The position numbers were made by a program, and so were the translations under genes. From contig CAVSPR010000006.1 of NCBI GenBank assembly GCA_963729875.1, positions 124,001 through 188,000 of the forward strand: DNA of 64,000 bases, in the 5' to 3' direction. The notes under the pieces are model-generated. The model did not search any database. It saw only the letters and a list, made by a program, of their open reading frames with translations, and was not told the DNA's origin. The stretch comes from DATBSL01 sp963729875. Its GTDB lineage: Bacteria; Acidobacteriota; Vicinamibacteria; Fen-336. Positions 18,602 through 26,248 of the stretch are shown piece by piece (the stretch's first letter is position 1; every line of letters begins with the position of its first letter).

Positions 18602-19396
18602 ATGCGCAAGCTCCACGTGGACGACCTCGTCTTCCAGGTGGCGACGCTCGTCCTCTCGTTCCTGATCATGCACGTGCCGTACACGCTCGTGGTGCGCCCC
18701 AACGCCCGGGCCGTCCTCGAGGAGCAGGCCCGGCAGATGCGGACGAACCCCGAGTACGTCCAGGAGCGCTCCTGGTGGGTCATCATCAAGGACCCCGAGC
18801 AGGAGTGGGAGTTCATCCTGTGCCTGTGGGCGCTCGCCATCATGGGCGCCAAGTGGCGCTCCAGCTCGCGCGAGCGGCGGCTCCTCGAGAGCGACCTCGT
18901 GCCGGTCTCTCCCGGCGCCCGCATCCTGCCCGAGGACGCCCGGGAGTACGCCCGGCAGGTCCAGGCGCTGCCCGACGCCGACCGCCGGCTGCTCCTGCCG
19001 CGCACCGCCCTCGCCGCCCTCAACCGCTTCCGGGCCACGCGCAGCATCCAGGACGCCTCGTCCACCGCGCGCGAGGTGTGCGCGGCGGAGTCGGACCGGC
19101 TCGACTCGGAGCTCGCCATGATCCGATACATCGCCTGGGCGATCCCCTCGATCGGGTTCATCGGCACCGTGCGCGGCATCGGCGACGCGCTCACCCAGGC
19201 CCACCGCGCGGTGCAGGGGGACATCTCGGGCGTCACCGAGGCCCTCGGGGTGGCCTTCAACTCCACCTTCATCGCGCTGCTGCTGAGCCTGCTGCTGATG
19301 TTCGTGCTGCACCAGCTGCAGCTCAAGCACGAGCGCCAGGTGCTCGACACGGAGAGCTACGTGGACGAGCGGCTCCTCGCGAACCTGCAGGCCTGA
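18602..19396 (+). CDS. MotA/TolQ/ExbB-like proton channel protein
   Basis: A 264-residue membrane protein. Helices at about 8-30 (FQVATLVLSFLIMHVPYTLVV), 70-86 (EFILCLWALAIMGAKW), 172-192 (YIAWAIPSIGFIGTVRGIGDAL) and 217-240 (VAFNSTFIALLLSLLLMFVL). The third and fourth helices carry the family core: PSIGFIGTVRGI before ALTQAHRAV, and TEALGVAFNSTFIALLLSL, in which the conserved small residues and Thr line the proton path. A large cytoplasmic region lies between helices 2 and 3. Such proteins convert proton flow into mechanical work together with an ExbD/TolR/MotB partner; none of those is encoded, but two single-helix VWA proteins follow. Confidence 0.9.
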   Translation: MRKLHVDDLVFQVATLVLSFLIMHVPYTLVVRPNARAVLEEQARQMRTNPEYVQERSWWVIIKDPEQEWEFILCLWALAIMGAKWRSSSRERRLLESDLVPVSPGARILPEDAREYARQVQALPDADRRLLLPRTALAALNRFRATRSIQDASSTAREVCAAESDRLDSELAMIRYIAWAIPSIGFIGTVRGIGDALTQAHRAVQGDISGVTEALGVAFNSTFIALLLSLLLMFVLHQLQLKHERQVLDTESYVDERLLANLQA

Positions 19397-19403
19397 GGGC
19401 CCC

Positions 19404-20807
19404 TTGTCGCGCGCCCTCGCCCTCGACGTCAGCGACGGCGGCCTCCTCGGGCTGGCCGAAGGCGGGGCCGTCCTCGGCCCGAGCCCCGGGATGGCACTCG
19501 TCGAGGGCGCCCAGCCGCTCTTCGGCGAGGAGGCGCGGCGGCGCTGCCGTCTCAGCCCGCGGCTCGTGGCGAGCGACTGCTGGGCGCGCCTCGACGGCGA
19601 GCCGCTCGGCCCGCCGTTCCCGGAAGGCCTGTCCCGCGCCGACCTCGTCCACGCCCACCTCGAGAGCCTCTGGAACGGGGTCCGCCGCGGGACCGGCGAG
19701 GTCGTGCTGGCCGTGCCCGGCGTCCACGGCGAGGCGGAGCTCGGCCTCCTGCTCGGCATCGCGCAAGCGCTGGGAATGCCGGTCGTCGGAATGGTGGACG
19801 CGGCCGTCGCGGCCGCTGCCTCCGGGTTCCCCGGCGAGCGCCTCCTGCACGTGGACGTCGGTCTGCGCCACGCCGCGGTCACGGAGATCCGGCAGGGGAC
19901 GCAGCTCGTGCGCGAGCGGGTGGCGCGCATCGACCGCTGGGGCCAGGACGAGATCGAGGACGCGGAGATGCGGGGCGCCGCCGCGGCGTTCGTCCGGCAG
20001 GCGCGCTTCGACCCGCTCCACGACGCGGCCTCCGAGCAGGCCCTCTTCGACCGCCTCCCGGCCTGGCTCGCGACCCTCGCGAAGGAGGGCCGGGCGACGC
20101 TGTCGCTGCCCGCCGCCGGGCGCGAGGCCCCTTCGGTCGAGCTTCGACGGGAGGAGGCCTGGGACTGGACGGCCGTGTACGCGTCCGAGCTGTCGCAGCA
20201 GGTGAGCGTCCTGAAGCGGGCCGGCGAGCCGGCCACCGTCCTCGTCTCCGCCCACGCCGCGCGCCTGCCCGGCCTCGTCGAGCGGATCTCGGCGATCCGC
20301 GGCGTGGAGATCGCCCTCCTGCCGGTGCACGCGGCCGCGGCGGGCGCGCTGCGCGAGCGGGGCACGGTGCGCTCGCCGGCGGGAGCGCTGCGCTTCGTGA
20401 CCCGGCTCCCGCGGCCGGAGGAGCCGGAAGGGACGGTCGGCGGCCAGGCGGTCATCCTCCCGCCGCGCCTCGCGGTGACGCCGGTGGCGGGGAGCGGCCG
20501 CCGTCCCACCCACGTGCTCCTCGGCTCCGAGGCGCGGGCGATCACGGCCGAGCCGCTCGTCCTCGGCACGGCGCCGCCCGAGGGCGCCCGGGGGCTGCGC
20601 CTCTCGGGCGAGACGGCCGGCGTCTCCCGCGCGCACTGCCGGCTGTTCGAGGCGGGCGGGACCGTGGTCCTCGAGGACCTCAGCTCCTGGGGCACCTTCG
20701 TGAACGGCGAGCGCGTGGCCGGGCGTGCCGTGGTCGAGGCGGGGGACCGGATCCGCGTGGGCAGCCCCGGCCTCGAGCTGCTGCTCGTCGTGGCGGCGGA
20801 GGGCTAG
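19404..20807 (+). CDS. Hsp70-like ATPase domain fused to FHA domain
   Basis: A 467-residue protein starting at a TTG, eight bases after the channel gene. The N-terminal 300 residues fit the Hsp70/actin-like ATPase fold: ALALDVSDGGLLGLAEGG, the VVLAVPGVHGEAELGLLLGIAQALGM segment, LLHVDVGLRHAAVTEI, and LVSAHAARLPGLVERI. Residues about 395-465 are an FHA domain (VLGTAPPE, GVSRAHCRLFEAGG, LEDLSSWGTFVNGERV, EAGDRIRVGSPGLELLLV), with the phospho-Thr-binding SRAH and the conserved Asn of FVNG. No membrane segment. It should bind phosphothreonine made by the upstream kinase, and it links ATP turnover to that signal. Confidence 0.85.
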   Translation: MSRALALDVSDGGLLGLAEGGAVLGPSPGMALVEGAQPLFGEEARRRCRLSPRLVASDCWARLDGEPLGPPFPEGLSRADLVHAHLESLWNGVRRGTGEVVLAVPGVHGEAELGLLLGIAQALGMPVVGMVDAAVAAAASGFPGERLLHVDVGLRHAAVTEIRQGTQLVRERVARIDRWGQDEIEDAEMRGAAAAFVRQARFDPLHDAASEQALFDRLPAWLATLAKEGRATLSLPAAGREAPSVELRREEAWDWTAVYASELSQQVSVLKRAGEPATVLVSAHAARLPGLVERISAIRGVEIALLPVHAAAAGALRERGTVRSPAGALRFVTRLPRPEEPEGTVGGQAVILPPRLAVTPVAGSGRRPTHVLLGSEARAITAEPLVLGTAPPEGARGLRLSGETAGVSRAHCRLFEAGGTVVLEDLSSWGTFVNGERVAGRAVVEAGDRIRVGSPGLELLLVVAAEG

Positions 20808-20811
20808 CGAG

Positions 20812-21906
20812 ATGGCCCGCCGCCGCGAGACGAACATCTTCAGCCTCTCGCTCCTCGACTGCATCTGCTGCGGCTTCGGGGCGCTGATCCTGTTTCACAT
20901 GATCATCGCCTCCCGCTCGGGGCGGCAGTACGAGAAGGTGACGCAGACGCTGCAGGCCGAGGTGGACAAGCGGCAGAAGGAGGTGCTCGAGGGCCAGGAG
21001 CGACTCGTGGAGCTGCGCAACTCCTTCCGCGAGATCGAGGACAAGAAGGCGGCGGCCCAGGGGCTCTCGACGCGTATTCTCGAGACGCTCAAGCAGATCC
21101 AGGAGGAGCTCGCGACCTACGACGCGCAGACCGTCGCCCAGCGCGCCCACGTGAACAAGCTGAAGGCCGACCTCAAGTCGCTCGAGCAGGGGACGAAGCG
21201 CCTTTCCGGGGGGACGCCGAGCCAGGAGGTGCCGGGCCGCAACGTGCGTTCCTTCGTGGGCGACGGCGACCGGCAGTACCTGACCGGCCTCAAGGTGGGC
21301 GGCAAGCGCATCTTCATCCTCGTGGACGGCTCGGCCAGCATGCTGGCCGAGGACATCGTGAACGCGGTGCGGCGGCACCTCTTCCCGCCCGACAGCCGCC
21401 TGCGGGCGCCCAAGTGGCGCCACGCGGTGAAGGCCGTGGACTGGCTGGCCGCGCAGCTTCCCCGCGGGTCGCAGTACCAGCTCTACGTGTTCAACACGAC
21501 CGCGCGGCCGGTGCTCGGCGGGACGGACGGGGTGTGGCTCGACGCGAAGGACGGCAAGACGCTGGACCGGGCGGTGGCCGGGCTGGGAAAGACGGCGCCC
21601 GACGGGGGCACGAGCCTCCACCACGCCTTCGCCGCGGCGAAGGCCATGAGCCCGCCGCCCGACAACATCATCCTCATCACCGACGGCCTGCCCACCCAGG
21701 GCGCGACGCCGCCCAGCCGGCGCACCGTCTCCGGCAAGGAGCGCCTCCGCCACTTCGACCGCGCCCTCGACGAGCTGCCGCGCGGCGTGCCCGTCAACAT
21801 CATCCTGTTCCCGATGGAAGGGGACCCCATGGCCACGAGCGCGTTCTGGAAGCTGGCCATGGCGAGCCGGGGGTCCTTCATGACCCCCTCGAGCGCCTGG
21901 CCGTGA
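20812..21906 (+). CDS. Membrane-anchored VWA protein, first of a pair
   Basis: A 364-residue protein. After a basic start (MARRRETNIF) one membrane helix carries SLSLLDCICCGFGALILFHMI (residues 11-31). A coiled coil spans about 38-125 (QTLQAEVDKRQKEVLEGQERL and onward). The C-terminal VWA domain has the metal-site motif DGSASM (about 170-175), GGTSLHHAF, and ITDGLPTQG. Thus it would hang in the periplasm, or reverse, with a divalent-metal binding head. It starts four bases after the Hsp70-like gene and its stop overlaps the second VWA gene. Topology (one helix, charge at N-terminus) resembles ExbD/MotB partners of the channel. Confidence 0.85.
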   Translation: MARRRETNIFSLSLLDCICCGFGALILFHMIIASRSGRQYEKVTQTLQAEVDKRQKEVLEGQERLVELRNSFREIEDKKAAAQGLSTRILETLKQIQEELATYDAQTVAQRAHVNKLKADLKSLEQGTKRLSGGTPSQEVPGRNVRSFVGDGDRQYLTGLKVGGKRIFILVDGSASMLAEDIVNAVRRHLFPPDSRLRAPKWRHAVKAVDWLAAQLPRGSQYQLYVFNTTARPVLGGTDGVWLDAKDGKTLDRAVAGLGKTAPDGGTSLHHAFAAAKAMSPPPDNIILITDGLPTQGATPPSRRTVSGKERLRHFDRALDELPRGVPVNIILFPMEGDPMATSAFWKLAMASRGSFMTPSSAWP

Positions 21907-22916
21907 GGCGGCGGGAGCGGCGGCCGTTCGAGGTGTTCAGCCTCTCGTTCCTCGACGTCGTGTGCTGCGGCTTCGGGGCGATCATCCTGCTGTTCGTGCT
22001 CAACAAGATGGGGGAGCCGGCCGCGCTCGAGCGGGCGGAGCAGGACCTCTCGGGGCTGCTCGCGAAGCTCGAGGAGGAGCTCGCGGTCGTCCGGGGGGAG
22101 ACGACCGTCCTCAACCGCAACCTGCGGGGCCGCGAGGAGCAGCTCTCGGAGGAGAGGCTCAAGGTGGCGCGCCTCCAGGGCGACCTGTCCAGGGTGCAGG
22201 GGCAGTTCGCGGCGAGCAAGGAGCTGTCCGAGGTGCAGGACATCATCGCGGGCCGGCTCCTCGCCGCCCAGCAGGAGCTCTCCGTGGAGATGAAGCGGCT
22301 GCAGGCGCAGCAGGAGGAGGTCTACCGGCGTCCGGTCGACGCCCCGGTGGGCGGCATCCCCGTGGACAGCGAGTACATCATCTTCGTGATCGACACCTCG
22401 GGCAGCATGCAGCGCTTCGCGTGGCGGGCGATGCGGAAGAAGATGGAGGAGGTCCTGAACGCCTACCCCAAGGTGAAGGGGATGCAGATCCTGAACGACG
22501 AGGGCGTCTACATGTTCGGGCACTACGCGGGCAAGTGGATCCCCGACACGCCGGCAAGGCGCCAGGCCATCCGCGAGCGGCTCTCGGGCTGGAACGCCTT
22601 CAGCAACTCCTCGCCGGTCGAGGGCATCGAGATCGCGATCAAGACGTTCTGGTCGGCGGACAAGAAGATCAGCATCTACTACTTCGGCGACGAGTTCACC
22701 GGCGACTCGATCGACGAGGTGCTCGACCAGGTCGACCGCCTGAACCGCCGCGACGCCTCCGGCCAGAGGAAGGTGCGCATCCACGCCGTCGGCTTCCCGA
22801 CGCTCTTCTCGCAGTCGCAGTTCCCCGAGCACACCGGCACCCGCTTCTCGATGCTGATGCGCCTCCTCTGCGAGCGGAACGGCGGCGCCTTCGTCGGCCT
22901 CAACAGCACCGACTAG
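21903..22916 (+). CDS. Membrane-anchored VWA protein, second of a pair
   Basis: A 337-residue protein starting at GTG, overlapping the previous stop by four bases (GTGA). It begins RRRERRPFEVF and has the same membrane motif as its neighbour, SLSFLDVVCCGFGAIILLFVL (residues 12-32). A long coiled coil (about 45-130, LLAKLEEELAVVRGETTVL and onward) leads to a VWA domain with IDTSGSM (about 167-173), a GWNAFSNSSPVEGIEIAIK helix and YYFGDEFTGDS. The two proteins are paralogues of the same layout but have diverged much in the head. It closes the operon; 54 bases later the peptidase gene begins with its own -10-like box. Confidence 0.85.
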   Translation: MRRRERRPFEVFSLSFLDVVCCGFGAIILLFVLNKMGEPAALERAEQDLSGLLAKLEEELAVVRGETTVLNRNLRGREEQLSEERLKVARLQGDLSRVQGQFAASKELSEVQDIIAGRLLAAQQELSVEMKRLQAQQEEVYRRPVDAPVGGIPVDSEYIIFVIDTSGSMQRFAWRAMRKKMEEVLNAYPKVKGMQILNDEGVYMFGHYAGKWIPDTPARRQAIRERLSGWNAFSNSSPVEGIEIAIKTFWSADKKISIYYFGDEFTGDSIDEVLDQVDRLNRRDASGQRKVRIHAVGFPTLFSQSQFPEHTGTRFSMLMRLLCERNGGAFVGLNSTD

Positions 22917-22970
22917 GGGTCAGGTCTTGAATTGTGACGTCGGGCCCGGGTGGCCTATGCTCGGAGCACC

Positions 22971-23684
22971 ATGGCACGAAGGCTGGTCCTGATCAGCACG
23001 TCCACCGTGTTCGGAACCCGGTACCTCGAGCACGCCTTCCCCGAGCTGCGCGACGCGCTGGGAGCGGTCACCCGGGTTCTCTTCGTCCCCCACGCCCTCC
23101 AGGACCGCGCCGGCTACGCGGCCAAGGCTCGGGGCGCCTTCGAGGAGATGGGCTACGGCCTCGACTCGCTGCACGAGGCGGCCGACCCCCGGCGGGCGAT
23201 CGAGGCGGCCGAAGCCGTCTTCTGCGGGGGCGGGAACACGTTCCGCCTCCTGAAGGCCCTGTGCGAGATGGACGCGCTCGCGGTGATCCGCCGACGGGTG
23301 GCCGAGGGCATGGTCTACTCGGGGGCCAGCGCCGGCTCCAACCTCGCCTGCCCGACGATCCGGACCACGAACGACATGCCGATCGTCGAGCCCCCCTCGT
23401 TCGACGCCCTCGGCCTCGTCTCCTTCCAGATCAACCCCCACTACGTCGACCCCGTTGCCGGCTCCACGCACATGGGGGAGACACGGGAGACGCGCATCCG
23501 CGAGTTCCACGAGGAGAACGAGACCCCGGTGGCCGGCCTGCGCGAGGGGGCGATCCTGCGGGTGGAAGGGGACTCGGTCCTCCTCAAGGGCGTCGCCGGC
23601 GCCCGCATCTTCCGCCGGGGCCAGGAGCCGGTGGAGGTGTCGCCGGTCAGCGAGATCGGCCCGCTGCTGGCCGGCAAGGCCTGA
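22971..23684 (+). CDS. pepE: Dipeptidase E (peptidase family S51)
   Basis: A 237-residue cytoplasmic peptidase that hydrolyses N-terminal aspartyl dipeptides. Residue positions coincide with the studied Salmonella enzyme: nucleophile Ser 120 in SGASAGSN, Asp 135 and His 157 in NPHY. This agreement also supports ATG 22971 as the start rather than 22950. Other core segments are VLFVPHALQDR, FCGGGNTFRLLKAL and the closing GLREGAILRVEGDSV. A TATGCT -10-like box at 22955-22960 lies only ten bases upstream of the ATG, so the message may have almost no leader. It stands alone between the VWA operon and a toxin-antitoxin pair. Confidence 0.93.
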   Translation: MARRLVLISTSTVFGTRYLEHAFPELRDALGAVTRVLFVPHALQDRAGYAAKARGAFEEMGYGLDSLHEAADPRRAIEAAEAVFCGGGNTFRLLKALCEMDALAVIRRRVAEGMVYSGASAGSNLACPTIRTTNDMPIVEPPSFDALGLVSFQINPHYVDPVAGSTHMGETRETRIREFHEENETPVAGLREGAILRVEGDSVLLKGVAGARIFRRGQEPVEVSPVSEIGPLLAGKA

Positions 23685-23739
23685 GCCGCCGGTCGGCTGG
23701 CGGGGCCACCAGCGAGACCGCTGCGCCTCTACGTATCCG

Positions 23740-23783
23740 TTGACAGCGCTGTTTTCGAGAGTGTAGCCTCCCTTGTAGACAAG
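23740..23783 (+). promoter_or_regulatory. Promoter and palindromic operator of the second toxin-antitoxin pair
   Basis: A perfect -35 TTGACA at 23740-23745 is followed, about 16-17 bases on, by a weak -10 (TGTAGC or GTAGCC at 23762-23768). A perfect palindrome CTTGTAGACAAG (23772-23783, arms CTTGT/ACAAG) directly precedes the antitoxin ATG at 23784 and would cover the ribosome site and early transcript. The pentamer TGTAG recurs at 23762-23766 and 23774-23778. The layout suits autorepression by the antitoxin. Confidence 0.5.
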
Positions 23784-24107
23784 ATGGGCTACGGAACCAT
23801 CCGAATCAGTGACACCGCCCGCGGGACGCTCCGCCAGCTGGCCCGCGCCGAGGGCAAGTCGATGCTGGCCCTCGTGGACGAGGCGGTCGAGACCTTGCGT
23901 CGGCAACGCTTCCTGGAGCAGGTGAACGCTGCCTACGCGACCCTGCGCAGCGACCCCCGCGCCTGGGAGGAGATCGAGTCCGAGCGCCGCGACTGGGACG
24001 TCACCCTCGGCGACGGGCTGGTCGCCGAGGAGAGCCGGGCTCCCTACGGGAAGCGGGAACGTTCCGGGAGCGGATCGCGCGGGGGCCGGCGGGGAAAGCG
24101 ATCGTGA
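23784..24107 (+). CDS. Antitoxin of the second MazF-type pair
   Basis: A 107-residue protein starting MGYGTIRISDTARGTLRQLARAEGKSMLALVDEAVE. The first 40 residues fit a ribbon-helix-helix DNA-binding fold. Helices follow (FLEQVNAAYATLRSDPRAWEEIESERRDWD), then a basic, probably unstructured tail (KRERSGSGSRGGRRGKRS) suited to occupy the toxin. The end overlaps the toxin start by four bases. No relation to the first antitoxin beyond fold is evident. DNA binding to the operator at 23772-23783 is inferred. Confidence 0.78.
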   Translation: MGYGTIRISDTARGTLRQLARAEGKSMLALVDEAVETLRRQRFLEQVNAAYATLRSDPRAWEEIESERRDWDVTLGDGLVAEESRAPYGKRERSGSGSRGGRRGKRS

Positions 24108-24445
24108 ACCCCCCGGCTCGAGGCGAGGTGTGGCTGGCCGAGCTCAGTCCGACGCGGGGCCATGAGCAGGCCGGTCGGCGACCGGTCCTCGTGGTGTCCG
24201 AGGACCTGTTCAACCGGGGTCCGGCGGGTCTCGTGATCGTGCTGCCGATGACCACGAGGTGGCGCGGCGTTCCGAGCCACGTGCCTCTCGATCCCCCGGA
24301 GGGCGGCGTCGAGGAGCGCTCGGCGGTGCTGTGCGAGGCCGTGCGGTCCGTCTCGGTCGAGCGCCTGATCGAGCGGTGGGGCGCGGTCGGACGCCCGACG
24401 ATGGCCGCCGTGGAAGACCGGCTGCGCATCCTGCTGCGACTCTGA
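24104..24445 (+). CDS. PemK/MazF-family toxin, second copy
   Basis: A 113-residue protein starting from GTG overlapped with the antitoxin stop (GTGA). It begins MNPPARGEVWLAELSPTRGHE; RGEVWLAEL plus QAGRRPVLVVSEDLFN is the canonical MazF opening, with the catalytic Arg region. VIVLPMTTRWRGVPSHVPLDPPEGGVEERSAVLCEAVRSVSVERLI covers the core sheet and the conserved Ser/Thr and Glu-Arg pair. It has no close similarity to the toxin at 353-682 outside the fold. Activity as an mRNA or rRNA cleaving enzyme is inferred from family. Confidence 0.88.
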   Translation: MNPPARGEVWLAELSPTRGHEQAGRRPVLVVSEDLFNRGPAGLVIVLPMTTRWRGVPSHVPLDPPEGGVEERSAVLCEAVRSVSVERLIERWGAVGRPTMAAVEDRLRILLRL

Positions 24446-24488
24446 CCGTCTCGGCGGACCTTTCGGGGCGGGTGCTAGACTGACGCCG

Positions 24489-24818
24489 ATGACCGACGGG
24501 CGCCACGCCGTGGCCGAAGACGTGAGCCTGGAGTTGCACCGGGCGGTCGCGAAGCGCCTGCTCGAAGACCCGGCCCTCGTCGAGCGGACGCGGGAGCGCG
24601 TAGCCGAGTGGCTGCGCGACGGCTCGGTCGCGAGGCCCTACGCCGAGGCGTGGCGCGACGTCCTGGCCGGTCCCGTCGAGGCCATCGCTCGCTTCCTGAC
24701 GGACACGGGGGAGAAAGCGCGGCAGATGCGACAGACGTCCCCCTTCGCCGGCGTGCTCGACCCGAGGACGCGCTGGTCCATCTGGCGGCGAGCGCGCGAA
24801 GGAGCGCACCGGCCGTGA
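24489..24818 (+). CDS. Conserved helical protein preceding a nucleotidyltransferase remnant
   Basis: A 109-residue, all-helical protein (SLELHRAVAKRLLEDPALVERTRERVAEWL, EAWRDVLAGPVEAIARFLTDTGEKARQMRQ, then SPFAGVLDPRTRWSIWRRARE). Proteins like this sit ahead of a DUF6036-type nucleotidyltransferase gene in many genomes, and in those pairs the second gene starts at an overlapping codon, as seen here (GTG 24815 inside the TGA). I recall that pairing from knowledge; its function is not settled, though a toxin-antitoxin or defence-like role has been suggested for similar pairs. A TAGACT -10-like box is at 24473-24478, eleven bases before the ATG. Confidence 0.62.
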   Translation: MTDGRHAVAEDVSLELHRAVAKRLLEDPALVERTRERVAEWLRDGSVARPYAEAWRDVLAGPVEAIARFLTDTGEKARQMRQTSPFAGVLDPRTRWSIWRRAREGAHRP

Positions 24819-24914
24819 AGCGGGAGCAGCTGGAGCACGTGATTCGGGCGGCGGCGACGATCGCGGGAGATACGGATCATCGTCCGGCAGATCGAGGCCG
24901 ACTCGGCCGTCTGA
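24815..24914 (+). pseudogene. Remnant of a DUF6036-like nucleotidyltransferase gene
   Basis: The frame from GTG 24815 opens with KREQLEHVIRAAATIAG, which matches the start of DUF6036-type nucleotidyltransferases. After about 18 codons it loses meaning; one base later in frame the reading gives IRIIVRQIEADSAV and a TGA at 24912-24914. The family would continue with a GSQA-type active-site strand, which is absent. Only about 33 codons survive, so the gene is truncated by deletion as well as, perhaps, a one-base shift. Its intact upstream partner is therefore probably an orphan. Confidence 0.5.
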
Positions 24915-24929
24915 GCCTGGGATCGGGCC

Positions 24930-26132
24930 CTACGAGGCCGTGGGCCGGCGACGTCCGACGGTCAGGTGGTAGGACAGCGTGCCGAGCACCGCCGCCGTGA
25001 CGAGGAAGAGCAGGAGGAGGGCGGCCAGCCGCCAGATCGCGTGGTCCACGACCTCCTTCAGGCCGCTTACGGCTGTGTCCACGGCGCGGGTCTTGATCGC
25101 ATCCACCTCCTGGAGGCCCTCGATCCGCTCCTGCCGTAGGGCCGCCAGCATCGCGATGCGCTCCTCCCGCAGGGCCGCGAGGACCGCAAGGCGCTCCGAG
25201 GTCGCGTATTCGAGGGTCGCCAGCCGCTGGGCGTTCACCGAGTCGAGCACCGCGCGCCGTTCCTCGGCGATCACCGCGCGGGCCGCGGCCGTCGCGCCGG
25301 CGACGTCGGGCGCCTGGTCCAGGACCCCCTCGACGCGCCGGGCGGCCGACCCCAACGCCGCAACGTCGCCGAGGGCGGCCTCGAGGCTGCCCGCGCCGGC
25401 GGACTCGGACAGCAGCAGCTCGGCCTGCCAGCGGGCCAGCTTCGGCACCTGCGCGGCATAGGTGTTCAGGCGCTCCGAGAGGGCCTCGGCGGTGTCGGAG
25501 ACCGAGCCGATGGCGACGAAGGCGTCGCGGCCCTCGGAGCGCAGCCCGGCGGTGTAGGCGGTGCACGACGGACGTGACGAGAAGGTGTACCGCACCGGGT
25601 TGCGCCGGGCCCAGGCCTCGATGTCGGCGCGAGCACGGTCGAACTCCCCGGGACGGATCACGCGCCGGGACAGGAGATCGGCCTCGGCCACGAGCTCACT
25701 GGCGCCGTCCCGGGCGATGCCCTGCCCGGCACCGAACGAGTCCCGGCCGGCCCCGTCCCTCAAGTAGTGGTCGACCTGGTAGGCGAACGCCCACGCGTCG
25801 ATGACGCCGGCCAGCGGGTCGGCGCGGTAGGCCGCGGTGTAGACGGCGGGAACCGCGTCGATCTTGAACACGAGCGCGCGCCGGCGGACGGCGGGGTCCG
25901 GCGTCGCGGTGCCGATGCGATCGGCCGTCTGCTCGATCTGGTCGGCGAACCGGTCGGCGAGCGCGTTCGCCGCCGCCCGCAGCTCCGCCGCGCTCACGGC
26001 GATCGTGCCGGCCTTCTCCATCACGTCGGTCTGGCGATGGGCCGCCTTGGGCACGCAGGCCCAGATCGCGGCCGACGCCACGACCACTGCGATCCCGATC
26101 GACAAGGCACCGGGCGTGGAAGCGTGCTTCAT
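24930..26132 (-). CDS. Membrane-anchored coiled-coil protein, paralogue A
   Basis: A 400-residue protein with an N-terminal hydrophobic segment (10-26, Cys 26 possible lipid site), a large helical body (ISAA-like KAGTIAVSAAELRAAANALAD, RRRALVFKIDAVPAVYTAAYRADPL), then a repeating helical stretch (ERLAVLAALREERIAMLAALRQERIEGL, about 308-338) and a C-terminal membrane helix (LAALLLLFLVTAAVLGTLSYHL). The C-terminal tail is basic. No enzyme motif seen. It is clearly a paralogue of the gene at 31062-32327, with the same order of features and about the same length. Both lie in a neighbourhood of envelope and stress genes on the minus strand. Function is unknown. Confidence 0.72.
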   Translation of the reverse strand: MKHASTPGALSIGIAVVVASAAIWACVPKAAHRQTDVMEKAGTIAVSAAELRAAANALADRFADQIEQTADRIGTATPDPAVRRRALVFKIDAVPAVYTAAYRADPLAGVIDAWAFAYQVDHYLRDGAGRDSFGAGQGIARDGASELVAEADLLSRRVIRPGEFDRARADIEAWARRNPVRYTFSSRPSCTAYTAGLRSEGRDAFVAIGSVSDTAEALSERLNTYAAQVPKLARWQAELLLSESAGAGSLEAALGDVAALGSAARRVEGVLDQAPDVAGATAAARAVIAEERRAVLDSVNAQRLATLEYATSERLAVLAALREERIAMLAALRQERIEGLQEVDAIKTRAVDTAVSGLKEVVDHAIWRLAALLLLFLVTAAVLGTLSYHLTVGRRRPTAS

Positions 26133-26162
26133 GCGAGCTCCCTCCGAGGGGTGAGGCGGCGA

Positions 26163-26187
26163 CGGGGGCGAGGTTATCACGCCCCCG
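26163..26187 (-). terminator. Hairpin between DUF481 gene and paralogue A
   Basis: CGGGGGCG (26163-26170) and CGCCCCCG (26180-26187) are exact inverse complements, an 8-bp GC stem with a nine-base loop. It lies between the stop of the DUF481 gene at 26249 and the start of paralogue A at 26132, both minus strand. There is no T tract, so it may terminate weakly or act as an mRNA stabiliser. Confidence 0.4.
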
Positions 26188-26248
26188 CCGCCCACCCTCC
26201 CCCCGGGCGGCCGCGAACGCGGGCGAGAGGAGGGCGGCCTCAGCCCGG

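Noticed and set aside
16031..20695. Minus-strand open frame of over 1500 codons across the FHA/channel genes
   Set aside because: Same effect: the plus strand holds recognised FHA, SUMF1 and channel motifs; the reverse product is Arg/Pro/Ser-rich noise.
18602..22916. Zorya-type phage defence (ZorA/ZorB)
   Set aside because: The channel resembles ZorA only at family level; there is no OmpA-like ZorB, helicase or nuclease near it.
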